DNA of 64,000 nucleotides from JBBSNV01 sp964458605 (GTDB lineage: Bacteria; Pseudomonadota; Alphaproteobacteria; Reyranellales; JAQSWP01). Below are positions 34,234-43,222 of the stretch, piece after piece. Every line of letters begins with the position of its first letter. The stretch's first letter is position 1. Under the pieces are notes generated by a model. That model did not search any database, was not told where the DNA came from, and saw only the letters and a program-made list of their open reading frames with translations. The stretch is from the NCBI GenBank assembly GCA_964458605.1, contig CAYWLS010000001.1, positions 449,017 through 513,016 on the forward strand. Reading direction: 5' to 3'. The translations under genes and the position numbers were made by a program.

Positions 34234-36171
34234 GTGGCAAATACCGACAGCAAATCCACCAGCGCGACGCCGCTGCTTGACCAGGTCAAGACGCCGGCCG
34301 ATCTGCGCGCCTTGCCGGTCGACCAGCTCAAGCAATTGGCCGACGAACTGCGCGCCGAGACGATTTCGGCGGTCTCCGTGACCGGCGGCCATCTGGGCGC
34401 CGGTCTGGGCGTGGTCGAACTCACCGTGGCGCTGCACTACGTGTTCAACACGCCCGAGGATCGGCTGATCTGGGATGTCGGCCACCAGGCCTATCCGCAC
34501 AAGATCGTGACCGGCCGGCGCAGCCGCATCCGTACCTTGCGCCAGGGTGGTGGCCTGTCGGGCTTCACCCGCCGCAGCGAGAGCGAATACGACCCGTTCG
34601 GCGCGGCCCATTCCTCGACCTCGATTTCGGCGGCGCTCGGCATGGCGGTGGCCCGCGACCTGGAAGGCTCGCCGCGCAACGTCGTTGCGGTGATCGGCGA
34701 CGGCGCCATGAGCGCCGGCATGGCCTATGAGGCGATGAACAATGCCGGCCATCTGAAATCGCGGCTGATCGTGGTGCTGAACGACAACGACATGTCGATC
34801 GCGCCGCCGGTCGGCGCGATGAGCGCCTATCTGTCGCGGCTGATCTCCTCGCGGCCCTATCTGTCGTTGCGCCAGATCGGCAAGCAGATGGCGCGCATCT
34901 TCCCCAAGTCGCTGGAGCGGGCAGCCAAGCGCGCCGAGGAATACGCCCGCGGCATGGTGACCGGCGGCACCCTGTTCGAGGAGCTGGGCTTCTATTACGT
35001 CGGCCCGATCGACGGCCACAATCTGGATCACCTGCTGCCGGTGCTGAAGAACGCCCGCGATGCCAAGGTCGACCGGCCGATCCTGATCCACGCCGTGACG
35101 CGCAAGGGCAAGGGCTATCCGCCGGCCGAAGCCAGCGCCGACAAGTATCATGGCGTCGCCAAGTTCGACGTCATCACCGGCACCCAGGTCAAGAGCGCAT
35201 CCAACGCGCCGCAATATACCGGCGTGTTCGCCAAGGCGCTGATCGCCGAGGCGGAGGCCGACAGCCGCATCGTCGCCATCACTGCGGCGATGCCCAGCGG
35301 CACCGGTCTGGACAGATTCGCCGAGCGGTTTCCCGAGCGCAGCTTCGATGTCGGCATCGCCGAGCAGCATGCCGTCACCTTCGCCGCCGGCCTGGCCAGC
35401 GAGGGCTTCAAGCCGTTCGCCGCGATCTATTCGACCTTCCTGCAGCGTGGCTACGATCAGGTCGTGCACGACGTGGCGATCCAGCGCCTGCCGGTGCGCT
35501 TCGCCATCGATCGCGCCGGATTGGTCGGCGCGGACGGCGCCACCCATGCCGGCGCCTACGACATCGCCTATCTGGGCTGCCTGCCCGATTTCGTGCTGAT
35601 GGCCCCGGCCGACGAGGCCGAATTGGTGCACATGGTGGCGACCGCGGCTTCTATCGATGACCGGCCCTCGGCCTTCCGCTATCCGCGCGGCGAGGGCGTG
35701 GGCGTGGAACTGCCCGCCCACGGCGAAGTGCTGCCGATCGGCAAGGGGCGCATTCTGCGCGAGGGCAGCAAGGTTGCGCTGCTGAGCTACGGGACGCGGC
35801 TGCAGGAATGCCTGAAGGCGGCAGACGAACTGGCCCGGCGCGGCCTTTCCACTACCGTGGCCGACGCCCGTTTTGCCAAGCCGCTCGACCAGGCGCTGGT
35901 GCGCCAGCTTGCCGCCCATCACGAGGTGCTGATTACCGTCGAGGAAGGGGCGATCGGCGGCTTCGCCACCCAGGTGCTGCAGTTCCTGGCCGGCGCCGGC
36001 CTGCTGGACAGCGGCCTGAAGGTCCGCCCCATGACCCTGCCCGACCGCTTCATCGAGCAGGACAGTCCGGGGGCGCAATACGACGATGCCGGGCTCAACG
36101 CCCGCCATATCGTCGACCAGGCCCTGCGCGCCTTGGGCCAGGCCGCCGCCAGCCGGCCGGCGCGGGCCTAG
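34234..36171 (+). CDS. dxs: 1-deoxy-D-xylulose-5-phosphate synthase
   Basis: The thiamine-diphosphate enzyme that makes DXP from pyruvate and glyceraldehyde 3-phosphate, first step of the non-mevalonate isoprenoid pathway. 645 residues. The GDGAMSAGMAYEAMNN ThDP-binding motif, YYVGPIDGHNLDHL, the pyrimidine-domain DVGIAEQHAVTFAAGLA and the C-terminal transketolase domain are present. Start is GTG at 34234 after a 93-bp gap from ispA that may carry its own promoter. It ends 46 bp before the PAP2 gene. Confidence 0.96.
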   Translation: MANTDSKSTSATPLLDQVKTPADLRALPVDQLKQLADELRAETISAVSVTGGHLGAGLGVVELTVALHYVFNTPEDRLIWDVGHQAYPHKIVTGRRSRIRTLRQGGGLSGFTRRSESEYDPFGAAHSSTSISAALGMAVARDLEGSPRNVVAVIGDGAMSAGMAYEAMNNAGHLKSRLIVVLNDNDMSIAPPVGAMSAYLSRLISSRPYLSLRQIGKQMARIFPKSLERAAKRAEEYARGMVTGGTLFEELGFYYVGPIDGHNLDHLLPVLKNARDAKVDRPILIHAVTRKGKGYPPAEASADKYHGVAKFDVITGTQVKSASNAPQYTGVFAKALIAEAEADSRIVAITAAMPSGTGLDRFAERFPERSFDVGIAEQHAVTFAAGLASEGFKPFAAIYSTFLQRGYDQVVHDVAIQRLPVRFAIDRAGLVGADGATHAGAYDIAYLGCLPDFVLMAPADEAELVHMVATAASIDDRPSAFRYPRGEGVGVELPAHGEVLPIGKGRILREGSKVALLSYGTRLQECLKAADELARRGLSTTVADARFAKPLDQALVRQLAAHHEVLITVEEGAIGGFATQVLQFLAGAGLLDSGLKVRPMTLPDRFIEQDSPGAQYDDAGLNARHIVDQALRALGQAAASRPARA

Positions 36172-36217
36172 GCGCAGGCGGATTGCGGCGAGCACCCATC
36201 GGGGCGATGATACAGTT

Positions 36218-36868
36218 ATGAGCCTGGCCCTGCCGCCCCTGGACCGCCGTCGCCGTCTGATCGGTATCGTGTTCATCGGCGCCTTCATCGCCATCCTGTA
36301 CCAGATGCCGCTGCAGATACATCTGTTCGAGCCGCATTGGCTGCAGGCCACCGCCATCGACCGGGCCATTCCGCTTACCCAGTGGACCATCTGGTTCTAC
36401 TGCTCGTACTACATCTTCCTCTTCGTGCCCTTCGTGGTGTGTCGCGACGACGCGCGCGTGGCGCGGGTCATGTACATGCTGATGGCGGCCGCGATCATCG
36501 CCTGCGTCATCTTCCTGCTGTGGCCGACCCGCGCCGAGAGCCAGAAAGTGTCCTACGACGGCTTGACCGGCCTGCTGTGGAATTTCGTCCAGGCGGTCGA
36601 CCGGCCGGGCAACTACTTTCCCTCGCTGCATGTCGCCAATGCCTGCATCGTGGCGCGCGCTTTGGTGCGCGAAGGCCGGGTGTGGCGCTGGCTGGCGCCG
36701 CTCTGGGCCTTCGCCATCATCGTCTCGACCGTCACCACCAAGCAGCATTTCTTCATCGACGTGCCGGCCGGCATTGCCTTGGGCTGGTTCTGCGTCAAGC
36801 TGGTGCGCAAGACGGTGGTGATCGATTCGCGGCGCTGGCCGCTGTTCTATCGCCAGGAGCAAGAATAG
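36218..36868 (+). CDS. PAP2-superfamily membrane phosphatase
   Basis: A membrane protein of 216 residues with about five helices. The C-terminal half carries PAP2-type motifs: DRPGNYFPSLHVAN gives the SLH pair, and TVTTKQHFFIDVPAG gives the catalytic His-Asp region; the first motif (KxxxxxxRP) is not evident, so activity is less certain. Such enzymes dephosphorylate lipid phosphates; inositol phosphorylceramide synthases look similar. The start is ATG 36218; longer N-termini would overlap dxs. A 146-bp AT-richer gap separates it from the MATE gene. Confidence 0.78.
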   Translation: MSLALPPLDRRRRLIGIVFIGAFIAILYQMPLQIHLFEPHWLQATAIDRAIPLTQWTIWFYCSYYIFLFVPFVVCRDDARVARVMYMLMAAAIIACVIFLLWPTRAESQKVSYDGLTGLLWNFVQAVDRPGNYFPSLHVANACIVARALVREGRVWRWLAPLWAFAIIVSTVTTKQHFFIDVPAGIALGWFCVKLVRKTVVIDSRRWPLFYRQEQE

Positions 36869-37014
36869 GACGGCTGGTTGCCCCTGCGGGCAATTGCGCT
36901 GTCGCGACCGGCGCGTGCCCGGCAATTTTCCTGCGTCGCTGTGCGCAGACAATTCGACGCTTAACTTTGTTCGCCGGAAGCGCCATCGTGCGCGCCCTTT
37001 GTTTCGGTCCTCCC

Positions 37015-38460
37015 ATGTCCGGCCTACACTCTGCTGCGGCGCAACAGTCGCCCCTCCAGTCCTCTCTCAAGCCTTGGCGACGCGAAGCCTGGGCGACGGT
37101 CAGGCTTGCCCTGCCGCTGGCGCTGACCCAGTTGGCGCAGATCGCCATGACCACGACCGATGTGGTGATGCTGGGCTGGTCCGGGCCGCGCGCGCTGGCG
37201 GCCGGCTCGCTGGGCTTCGCCGTGTTCATCGTGTTCCAGCTCTTCACCCTGGGCGTGGTGGTGGGCGCCGCGCCGATCATGGCGCAGGCGATCGGCCGCG
37301 GCCACGACGTGGTGCGCGAGGCGCGCCGCTCGGTGCGCATGGGGTTCTGGGCGGCCTTCATCGTCGGCCTGCCGTCGGTGGCGCTGCTCTGGGCGATCGG
37401 CCCGCTGCTGGCCGTCAGCGGCCAGGATGTCGAGGTGGCGACCCAGGCGGCGGCCTATATCCGCACCCTGTCCCTGTCGCTGCCGCCGTTTCTCTGCTTC
37501 ATCGTGCTGCGCTCCTTCGTGGCCACCTTCAACCGGCCGCGCAGCGCGCTGGTGGTGACGGCGCTGGGCGTGCTCGCCAACGGGCTGTTCAACTACGCGC
37601 TGATCTTCGGCAAGTTCGGGCTGCCCGCCCTGGGCGTGGTCGGGGCCGGGCTGGGCACCACGGCCGCCGGCCTGCTGATGCTGGGCTGCATGCTGGGCTT
37701 CCTGTCGCTCGACCGGCGCTTCGCGCGCTTCGCCATACTGGAACATTTCTGGCGCCCCGATTGGCACCGGTTGCGCGAAATCCTGCGCATCGGCACGCCG
37801 ATCGGCCTGGCGCTGCTGTTCGAGGTCGCCATGTTCGCCGGCGGCACCTTCATGATGGGGCTGATCGCACCCGACCAGCTCGCCGCGCACCAGATCGCGC
37901 TGCAGGTCGCCAGCATCACCTTCATGGTGCCGCTGGGCATCGGCCAGGCCGCCAGCATCCGGGTCGGCATCGCCGCCGGGGCCGGCGACCGCGAGGGCAT
38001 CCGCAAGGCGGGCTGGACGGCGCTGGCGCTGGGCATAGCCTTCATGGTGATGGCGGCGCTGGCCATAGTGGCGCTGCCGCAGCAGATCGCCGGCCTGTTC
38101 GTGGGCGGCGATGCGGTGGGCGAGCGCCAGGTGGTGCGCGACTATGCCGTGGTGTTCCTGGGCTACGCCGCGCTGTTCCAGATCTTCGACGCCACCCAGA
38201 CCATCGGTGTGTCGGTGCTGCGCGGCCTGAAGGACACGCGAATGCCGATGATGCTGGCCGCTTTCAGCTATTGGGTGATCGGCTTCGTCATCGCCGCCGG
38301 CCTGGCTTTCGGCCTGGGCGTCGGCGGTCCGGGCATCTGGATCGGCTATGTGGTGGCGCTGGTGGTGGCCTCCACCTTGATGGTCGGCCGCTTCGCCCTG
38401 CGCGACAGGCTACCGGGCCTGCGGCGGCTGATCGACAGCGCCACCCGGACGCCGGCATGA
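37015..38460 (+). CDS. MATE family efflux transporter
   Basis: A 12-helix multidrug and toxic-compound extrusion pump of 481 residues, driven by sodium or proton gradient. Two repeated halves are visible: LALPLALTQLAQIAMTTTDV at the start of one and IGTPIGLALLFEVAMFAGGT of the other, with the helix-8/9 AAHQIALQV and the MATE-type ALGVLANGLFNYALIFG region. Substrates cannot be predicted. Its last codons overlap the tlyA start (ATGA), so the two are translationally coupled. It is of the NorM-like branch. Confidence 0.92.
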   Translation: MSGLHSAAAQQSPLQSSLKPWRREAWATVRLALPLALTQLAQIAMTTTDVVMLGWSGPRALAAGSLGFAVFIVFQLFTLGVVVGAAPIMAQAIGRGHDVVREARRSVRMGFWAAFIVGLPSVALLWAIGPLLAVSGQDVEVATQAAAYIRTLSLSLPPFLCFIVLRSFVATFNRPRSALVVTALGVLANGLFNYALIFGKFGLPALGVVGAGLGTTAAGLLMLGCMLGFLSLDRRFARFAILEHFWRPDWHRLREILRIGTPIGLALLFEVAMFAGGTFMMGLIAPDQLAAHQIALQVASITFMVPLGIGQAASIRVGIAAGAGDREGIRKAGWTALALGIAFMVMAALAIVALPQQIAGLFVGGDAVGERQVVRDYAVVFLGYAALFQIFDATQTIGVSVLRGLKDTRMPMMLAAFSYWVIGFVIAAGLAFGLGVGGPGIWIGYVVALVVASTLMVGRFALRDRLPGLRRLIDSATRTPA

Positions 38461-39206
38461 AGAAGCGGCTGGACCAGTTGCTGGTCGAGCGCGGCCTGGC
38501 CGAGAACCGCAGCCGGGCCCAGGCGCTGGTGCTGGCCGGCAGCGTGTTCTCCGGCGAACGCCGGCTGGACAAGCCGGGCACGCCGCTGGCCGAGGACATC
38601 GCGCTACAGGTGCGCGGCCAGCCGCATCCTTATGTGTCGCGCGGCGGGTTGAAGCTGGCCCATGCGCTGGACCATTTCGGTTTCGATCCGGCGAATCGCG
38701 TGGCGCTCGATGTCGGCGCCTCGACCGGCGGCTTCACCGACGTGCTGCTGCAGCGCGGCGCCACCCGAGTCTATGCCGTCGATGTCGGCCACGGCCAGTT
38801 GGCGTGGAAGCTGCGCAGCGATCCGCGCGTGGTGACGATCGAACGCTTCAACGTGCGCAACCTGTCGCGACAGCAGGTGCCCGAGCAGGTCGGCGCCATC
38901 GTCTGCGACGTATCGTTCATCGGGCTGCAGACCGCGCTGCCGGCGGCGCTGGCGCTGGCGGCCCCTGGCGCCTTCCTGGCGGCGCTGATCAAGCCGCAAT
39001 TCGAGGTCGGCAAGGGGCAGGTGGGCAAGGGCGGCATCGTGCGCGATCCCGCGCTGCACGAGGCGGTCTGCCGGCGCATCGCCGACTGGCTGGCGGGCCA
39101 GCCCGGCTGGCGGGTGCTGGGCGTGGTGCCAAGCCCGATTTCGGGCGCCGACGGCAATATCGAGTTCCTGATCGCGGCGGAGAGGATGGTCACGCCGCCA
39201 TGCTGA
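38457..39206 (+). CDS. tlyA: TlyA family rRNA 2'-O-methyltransferase (S4 + FtsJ-like)
   Basis: A 249-residue protein with an N-terminal S4 RNA-binding domain (KKRLDQLLVERGLAENRSRA) and a C-terminal Rossmann-type methyltransferase (VALDVGASTGGFTDVLLQ; ICDVSFIGLQTALPAAL; LIKPQFEVGKGQVGKGG). TlyA methylates 16S and 23S rRNA; loss gives capreomycin resistance in mycobacteria. The ATG overlaps the MATE stop. The stop codon TGA at 39204-39206 lies inside the left end of repeat copy C, so the final codons may be repeat-derived. Confidence 0.92.
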   Translation: MKKRLDQLLVERGLAENRSRAQALVLAGSVFSGERRLDKPGTPLAEDIALQVRGQPHPYVSRGGLKLAHALDHFGFDPANRVALDVGASTGGFTDVLLQRGATRVYAVDVGHGQLAWKLRSDPRVVTIERFNVRNLSRQQVPEQVGAIVCDVSFIGLQTALPAALALAAPGAFLAALIKPQFEVGKGQVGKGGIVRDPALHEAVCRRIADWLAGQPGWRVLGVVPSPISGADGNIEFLIAAERMVTPPC

Positions 39207-39274
39207 GCGTAGCGAAGCTCGCCACGGCAATCTTCGCCGTCCAAGCAGGATCCCTCGCTGCGCTCGGGATGACG
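39199..39274. repeat. solo terminal-inverted-repeat element, copy C
   Basis: About 76 bp between tlyA and the convergent sppA. The right end (GCAGGATCCCTCGCTGCGCT then CGGGATGACG) matches the right end of copies A and B; the left end is a diverged inverted copy (TGCTGAGCGTAGCGAAG). The left end overlaps the tlyA stop codon. An internal small hairpin (CGGCAATCTTCGCCG) lies at about 39225-39240. Confidence 0.75.
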
Positions 39275-39279
39275 ATCGA

Positions 39280-41040
39280 TCAGTAGCGGATCGTCATGGG
39301 CGGCATGCTGAGCACGCCCCGGTCGTCGCCGATGCCCAGTTCGCGCAGTTGCCGACCCAGCGCGGCGGCGTATTGCAGCACCGGTTTCAGCGTCGCGACC
39401 TGGCTGCTGTCCGAATCGAACAGCCGGCTCCACAACCTGTCGAACGGGCTCTTGGGGCGCGGCAGCAGCTTGAGCCGCACGCCGCTGGCCGGCTCGATGC
39501 CGGCCGCCGCCTTGGCATAGCCGATCGCCAGGGTCAGCCCGCCCAGATCGTCGACCAGGCCGAGCCGCTTGGCCTCCAGCCCGGTCCAGATCCGGCCGCG
39601 CGCGATATTGTCCATCTGCTGCAGCGAGATCTTGCGCGCATCGCCCGCCTTCTTGGTGAAGTCGGCATAGATGCGGTCGAGCGAGCGGTTGAGCTTGGCG
39701 AGCTGGTCGGGTGTGAAGCTGCGGAACGGCGAATCCATGCCGGCATTGGCGCCGGCCCTGATCTGGCCCATGTTGATGCCGAGGCTGCCCAGCAGCTGGT
39801 CGGCCACCGGCTTGTAGCCGAACACGCCGATCGAGCCGGTGATCGTGCCGGGCGAGGCGACGATCAGGTCGGCCGGCAGGGCCATGAAGTAGCCGCCCGA
39901 GGCGGCGGTGTTGCCCATCGATACGATCACCGGCTTGCCCTTGGCGCGGGCGCGCGCCACCTCGCGGTAGATCGTGTCCGAAGCGACATAGGAGCCGCCG
40001 GGCGAATCGATGCGCAGGATGATGGCCCGCACGCTGGAATCGCTGGCGGCCGTGCGCAGCGCCTCGACCACGTCGTCGGCGCCCATGGTGCTCTCGTCGC
40101 CGGCCAGGCTATAGGCGCTCTTGCCGCCGGTGATGGCGCCGACGCCCCGGACCAGGGCAATGACCGGGCCCTTGCTGTAGGGCTTGTCGATGGTGCGGCG
40201 ATAGTCGTCGTAGTCGTACAGATCGGCCCCCGCGCCGCCGCGCTGGCGGACATAGGCGTCGGCCTCGTCGCGATAGCCGATGCGGTCGACCAGCTTGGCC
40301 AGCTTGGCGTCGGCCGCGCCATAGGGGGCGCCGTCGATCAGCTTGCGCACCGCATCGGCGGAGAGGCCGCGCGCCTTGGCGATGTCGGCGACGATCTGCG
40401 ACAGCAGGTTGTCGACCAGCTGTTGCATGTTCTCGCGATGGGCCTGGGTGTAGTCGGTCTCGGTCAGCGAATTGGGCGCGTTCTTGTACTCGTAGCGCTG
40501 GCCGCCCTGGAAGCTGACGCCGAGCTTGTCCAGCGCTCCCTTCAGGAACGGGGTTTCCACCGATATGCCGGTGAGGGCGAGGTCGCCCGAGGGCTGCAGC
40601 CAGATTTCGTCGGCGCTGCTGGCGAGATAGTAGGCGCCGGTGCCGTTGCCGCCTTCGCCGAAGCTGTCGGCGAAGGCCACGACGAACTTGCCCGAGGCGC
40701 GGAACGCGGCGATGGATTCGCGCAGTTCCTGGGTGGCGGCGATGCCTGGATTGCTGTCGTCGATCAGCAGCAGGATGCCGCTGACGCGCTCGTCGTTGCG
40801 CGCCTGCTGGATGGTGCCGATGACGTCGAACAGGATCGGATGATCCTCGCTGAGCAGCGACTGCAGCCCGTCGTTGCCCGAAGCCTCGACCGGCGCGTTG
40901 CGCAGGTCGAGCTTCAGAACGATGTGATCGGGCGCCGTGGGGGCGGACGGCGACCACCAGATCGCCACGGCGACGACGCCGGCGATCAGCAGGATGGTCA
41001 GGCCGCCGACGATGGCGAGAAAGCCGTAGATGAAGCGCAT
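39280..41040 (-). CDS. sppA: signal peptide peptidase SppA, 67K type
   Basis: A membrane-anchored Ser-Lys protease of 586 residues that degrades cleaved signal peptides on the periplasmic side. One N-terminal helix (about residues 5-28, FLAIVGGLTILLIAGVVAV), then two ClpP-like halves typical of the long form: the first contains the catalytic Lys in YEYKNAPNSL, the second the Ser in MGNTAASGGYFMALPADLI. The start is ATG 41040. Its stop is 6 bp from repeat copy C. Beyond its start lies the two-hairpin repeat copy E. Confidence 0.93.
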   Translation of the reverse strand: MRFIYGFLAIVGGLTILLIAGVVAVAIWWSPSAPTAPDHIVLKLDLRNAPVEASGNDGLQSLLSEDHPILFDVIGTIQQARNDERVSGILLLIDDSNPGIAATQELRESIAAFRASGKFVVAFADSFGEGGNGTGAYYLASSADEIWLQPSGDLALTGISVETPFLKGALDKLGVSFQGGQRYEYKNAPNSLTETDYTQAHRENMQQLVDNLLSQIVADIAKARGLSADAVRKLIDGAPYGAADAKLAKLVDRIGYRDEADAYVRQRGGAGADLYDYDDYRRTIDKPYSKGPVIALVRGVGAITGGKSAYSLAGDESTMGADDVVEALRTAASDSSVRAIILRIDSPGGSYVASDTIYREVARARAKGKPVIVSMGNTAASGGYFMALPADLIVASPGTITGSIGVFGYKPVADQLLGSLGINMGQIRAGANAGMDSPFRSFTPDQLAKLNRSLDRIYADFTKKAGDARKISLQQMDNIARGRIWTGLEAKRLGLVDDLGGLTLAIGYAKAAAGIEPASGVRLKLLPRPKSPFDRLWSRLFDSDSSQVATLKPVLQYAAALGRQLRELGIGDDRGVLSMPPMTIRY

Positions 41041-41162
41041 GGCCCTCTGGACGGTTCGAGTTGATCGGCCCCGGCGCGCTTGTTAGCGCGATTCGATCCC
41101 GGCCGCCACTGGCCAGCCGGTCGCGGCCGGCTGTGGAGCGGGGCCCGGAACGGGCATGGCCG

Positions 41163-41300
41163 ATAGAGCGGATCATGATCGGATGGAAGCGCGACAATGC
41201 TTCCATCCGATCGTGTGAATCCGCTCTATCTCTCTAAAGTGTAGAGCAAACCACCTTTTGACGGAATCCGGAGCGATTCCGTCAAAAGGTGATTTTCTCT
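41163..41300 (-). repeat. two-hairpin composite repeat, copy E (extended)
   Basis: In this orientation hairpin 2 comes first: arms ATAGAGCGG (41163) and CCGCTCTAT (to 41229), enclosing an inner palindrome of about 44 bp containing CGGATGGAAGC and GCTTCCATCCG. A 14-base linker (CTCTCTAAAGTGTA) leads to hairpin 1 (about 41244-41300) with CTTTTGACGGAATC and its complement. The copy at 26890-26980 is the same unit reversed and without the inner extension. The last two bases overlap the stop codon of the ygiD-type gene. Confidence 0.8.
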
Positions 41301-42075
41301 AGGGCCAGGCCCAGGCCGACATGGCAAGGCTGCCGGCCTCGAAACTGCGGTGCAAGAGGCGGCCCGGCCTGCCCTGGGCGGCTCCGGCGGCCACGAACAG
41401 CGGCAGGATGTGCTCATCGCGCGGATGGGCCCGGACGGCATGCGGGGCCTGGCTGCGATACCCGGCCAGCGCCGCTTCGTCGCCGCGCTGGATCGCCCGG
41501 TCGAGCCAATGCTCGAATTCCTCGGCCCAGGGCGTGATCCGGCCATCGGCGGCGAAATCCAGCGCCCGCAGATTGTGCACGGCCGAGCCGCTGCCCAGCA
41601 GCAATACGTCCTCGTCGCACAAGGGCGCCAGCACCCGTCCCAGCGCCAGGTGCCAGGCGGCATCGCGCGGGAACTGCACCGAGAGCTGGGTCGTGGGGAT
41701 GTCGGCCTGGCGATACATCAGCATCAGTGGCACCCAGGCGCCGTGGTCGAGGCCATGCTCGGGGTCGGTCCGGGCCTCGATGCCGGCCGCTCCCAGCAAC
41801 TCGACGGCGCGCCGCGCCAGCTCCGGCGCCCCCGGTGCCGGATAGCGCAGCCGGTAGAGCGGCTCGGGGAAGCCGGAGAAGTCGTGGATGGTCTCGGGTC
41901 GGGCGGCGGTGCTGGCCGTCGGCTGGGGCGATTCCCAATGCGCCGAGACGCACAGTATTGCGCGCGGCCGGGGCAGTCGCTCGCCCAGCTCGGCCAAGAA
42001 CGCGTGCGCCGGCGTGCGATTGAGCGCCAGCATGGGCGAGCCGTGCGAGACAAAGACCGGTCCGAGCCGCGCCAT
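41299..42075 (-). CDS. ygiD: DODA-type extradiol dioxygenase (YgiD/4,5-DOPA dioxygenase)
   Basis: A zinc- or iron-dependent class III extradiol dioxygenase of 258 residues, opening catechol rings as in DOPA 4,5-cleavage. Seen: FVSHGSPMLALNR with the first His, SAHWESPQPTA with the second, DHGAWVPLMLMYRQADIPT with the third, and LGSGSAVHNLR. The start at 42075 is set by the family N-terminus MARLGPVFVSHGS. Physiological substrate is unknown. Its stop codon partly lies in repeat copy E. Confidence 0.9.
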   Translation of the reverse strand: MARLGPVFVSHGSPMLALNRTPAHAFLAELGERLPRPRAILCVSAHWESPQPTASTAARPETIHDFSGFPEPLYRLRYPAPGAPELARRAVELLGAAGIEARTDPEHGLDHGAWVPLMLMYRQADIPTTQLSVQFPRDAAWHLALGRVLAPLCDEDVLLLGSGSAVHNLRALDFAADGRITPWAEEFEHWLDRAIQRGDEAALAGYRSQAPHAVRAHPRDEHILPLFVAAGAAQGRPGRLLHRSFEAGSLAMSAWAWP

Positions 42076-42092
42076 GACAGACCTCGGCGGCG

Positions 42093-42671
42093 CTAACGGC
42101 TCATGCCGTGATACTCGGGATTGGGCATCATGTCGGTGGCGTGCGCCATGCGGTTCGACATGTTGAAGAACGCGATCACGTCGGCGATGTCGTAGATCTC
42201 CTCGTCGCCGAAGCCGACCTTGCGCAGGCCCTCGCGGTCGGCGTCGCCGACATCGAACGGCGTAACGGTCAGCTTCCAGGCGAAGTCGAGCATCGCGCGC
42301 TGGCGCTGGTCCAGATGCGCCACCCGATAGTTCATCACCAGCATCTCGCCCAGTTGCGGATCGCCGGACAACTGGCGCACCGCCTGGCCATGCGCCACCA
42401 GGCAGTAGTAGCAGCGATTGGCCGCGGACACGACGACGGCGATCATCTCGCGCTCCAGCTTGGAGAGCTTGGAATCGCCCAGCATCAGCTCGTTGTAGGT
42501 GGCGATGAAAGTGCGCGCCTTTTTCGGATTGTGCGCCACGGCGCGGATCACGTTGGGCACCATGCCCAGCTTCTCGCGGCACTTGGCGAAATATTTCTTG
42601 AGATCGTCCTCGCCGGGATCGGGATCGGGCAGCTTCAGGTCGAGTTTGACGACATGTTTCGGCTGCGGCAT
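42093..42671 (-). CDS. AhpD-like peroxidase-related protein
   Basis: A 192-residue carboxymuconolactone-decarboxylase/AhpD-fold protein. The redox pair is in SAANRCYYCLVAHG (CxxC followed by His), as in alkylhydroperoxidases; the first 60 residues EDDLKKYFAKCREKLGMVPN and MLDFAWKLT are characteristic of the peroxidase-related subfamily. The start has GGAGACTTCGCC upstream. It would reduce peroxides or act as a thiol oxidoreductase in the cytoplasm. It is transcribed between the PH-like membrane-protein gene and the dioxygenase gene with short gaps (14 and 17 bp), so probably one unit with them. Confidence 0.88.
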   Translation of the reverse strand: MPQPKHVVKLDLKLPDPDPGEDDLKKYFAKCREKLGMVPNVIRAVAHNPKKARTFIATYNELMLGDSKLSKLEREMIAVVVSAANRCYYCLVAHGQAVRQLSGDPQLGEMLVMNYRVAHLDQRQRAMLDFAWKLTVTPFDVGDADREGLRKVGFGDEEIYDIADVIAFFNMSNRMAHATDMMPNPEYHGMSR

Positions 42672-42685
42672 GGCGAAGTCTCCGA

Positions 42686-43216
42686 TTAGCGTTGCACGAT
42701 ATCGATGCGGCGCGCGCGCAGGGCGGCGACGATATCGGCCAGGGAATGATCCAGCCCCTGGCCGGTGATGCCGATGGTATCGGGTTTCTGCCGCACCGCC
42801 ATGAAATTGTCGTCGGCGAACATGCGCGGCAGGTTGAGCTCGGCGAATCGCTGGGGCTCGACGGTGAGTTCCAGTCGCGGTCGCATACGGTGTCGGCCAA
42901 GGCCCGCGCCCCTGATCTCGCTCCAGCGGAACAGGCGCGGTTGGTCGATGGTCAGCACGATGCCCTCGTCGCGCACGCAGATCACCGCGATCGGCGTGGT
43001 CAGCCGCCGCATCGCCCGCCACATATAGGTGCCCATGGTGGCCAGGATGCCGGCCAGCAGCACCAGCAGGAAAACCGAATGCTGACCCACCACATTCCCG
43101 GGCAACCCCGACGGATCGAACGCCAGCTTGATGGCCGCCACGGCGCACACCATGCCGATCACCAGCATCGACAGGTAGAACGGTCGCGAGTAGCGCACCT
43201 CGAGCGGCTGGGCCAT
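42686..43216 (-). CDS. small membrane protein with PH-like domain (STM3941-type)
   Basis: A 176-residue protein with two N-terminal helices (about residues 14-33 and 47-66) followed by a cytoplasmic domain of beta character (VICVRDEGIVLTIDQPRLFRW and LELTVEPQRFAELNL) that resembles bacterial PH-like domains such as STM3941. The C-terminal ALRARRIDIVQR is basic. I cannot assign a function. It lies 6 bp downstream of aroC and 14 bp upstream of the AhpD-like gene. Confidence 0.72.
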   Translation of the reverse strand: MAQPLEVRYSRPFYLSMLVIGMVCAVAAIKLAFDPSGLPGNVVGQHSVFLLVLLAGILATMGTYMWRAMRRLTTPIAVICVRDEGIVLTIDQPRLFRWSEIRGAGLGRHRMRPRLELTVEPQRFAELNLPRMFADDNFMAVRQKPDTIGITGQGLDHSLADIVAALRARRIDIVQR

Positions 43217-43222
43217 CGCGCC

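Noticed and set aside
34096..36390. A 764-codon frame on the minus strand opposite dxs
   Set aside because: Opposite a canonical dxs with intact ThDP motifs; no domain similarity in the antisense translation.
36894..39206. A 770-codon frame running through the MATE gene into tlyA
   Set aside because: Only the part from 38457 (S4 domain) onward resembles a protein; the MATE gene is in another frame.
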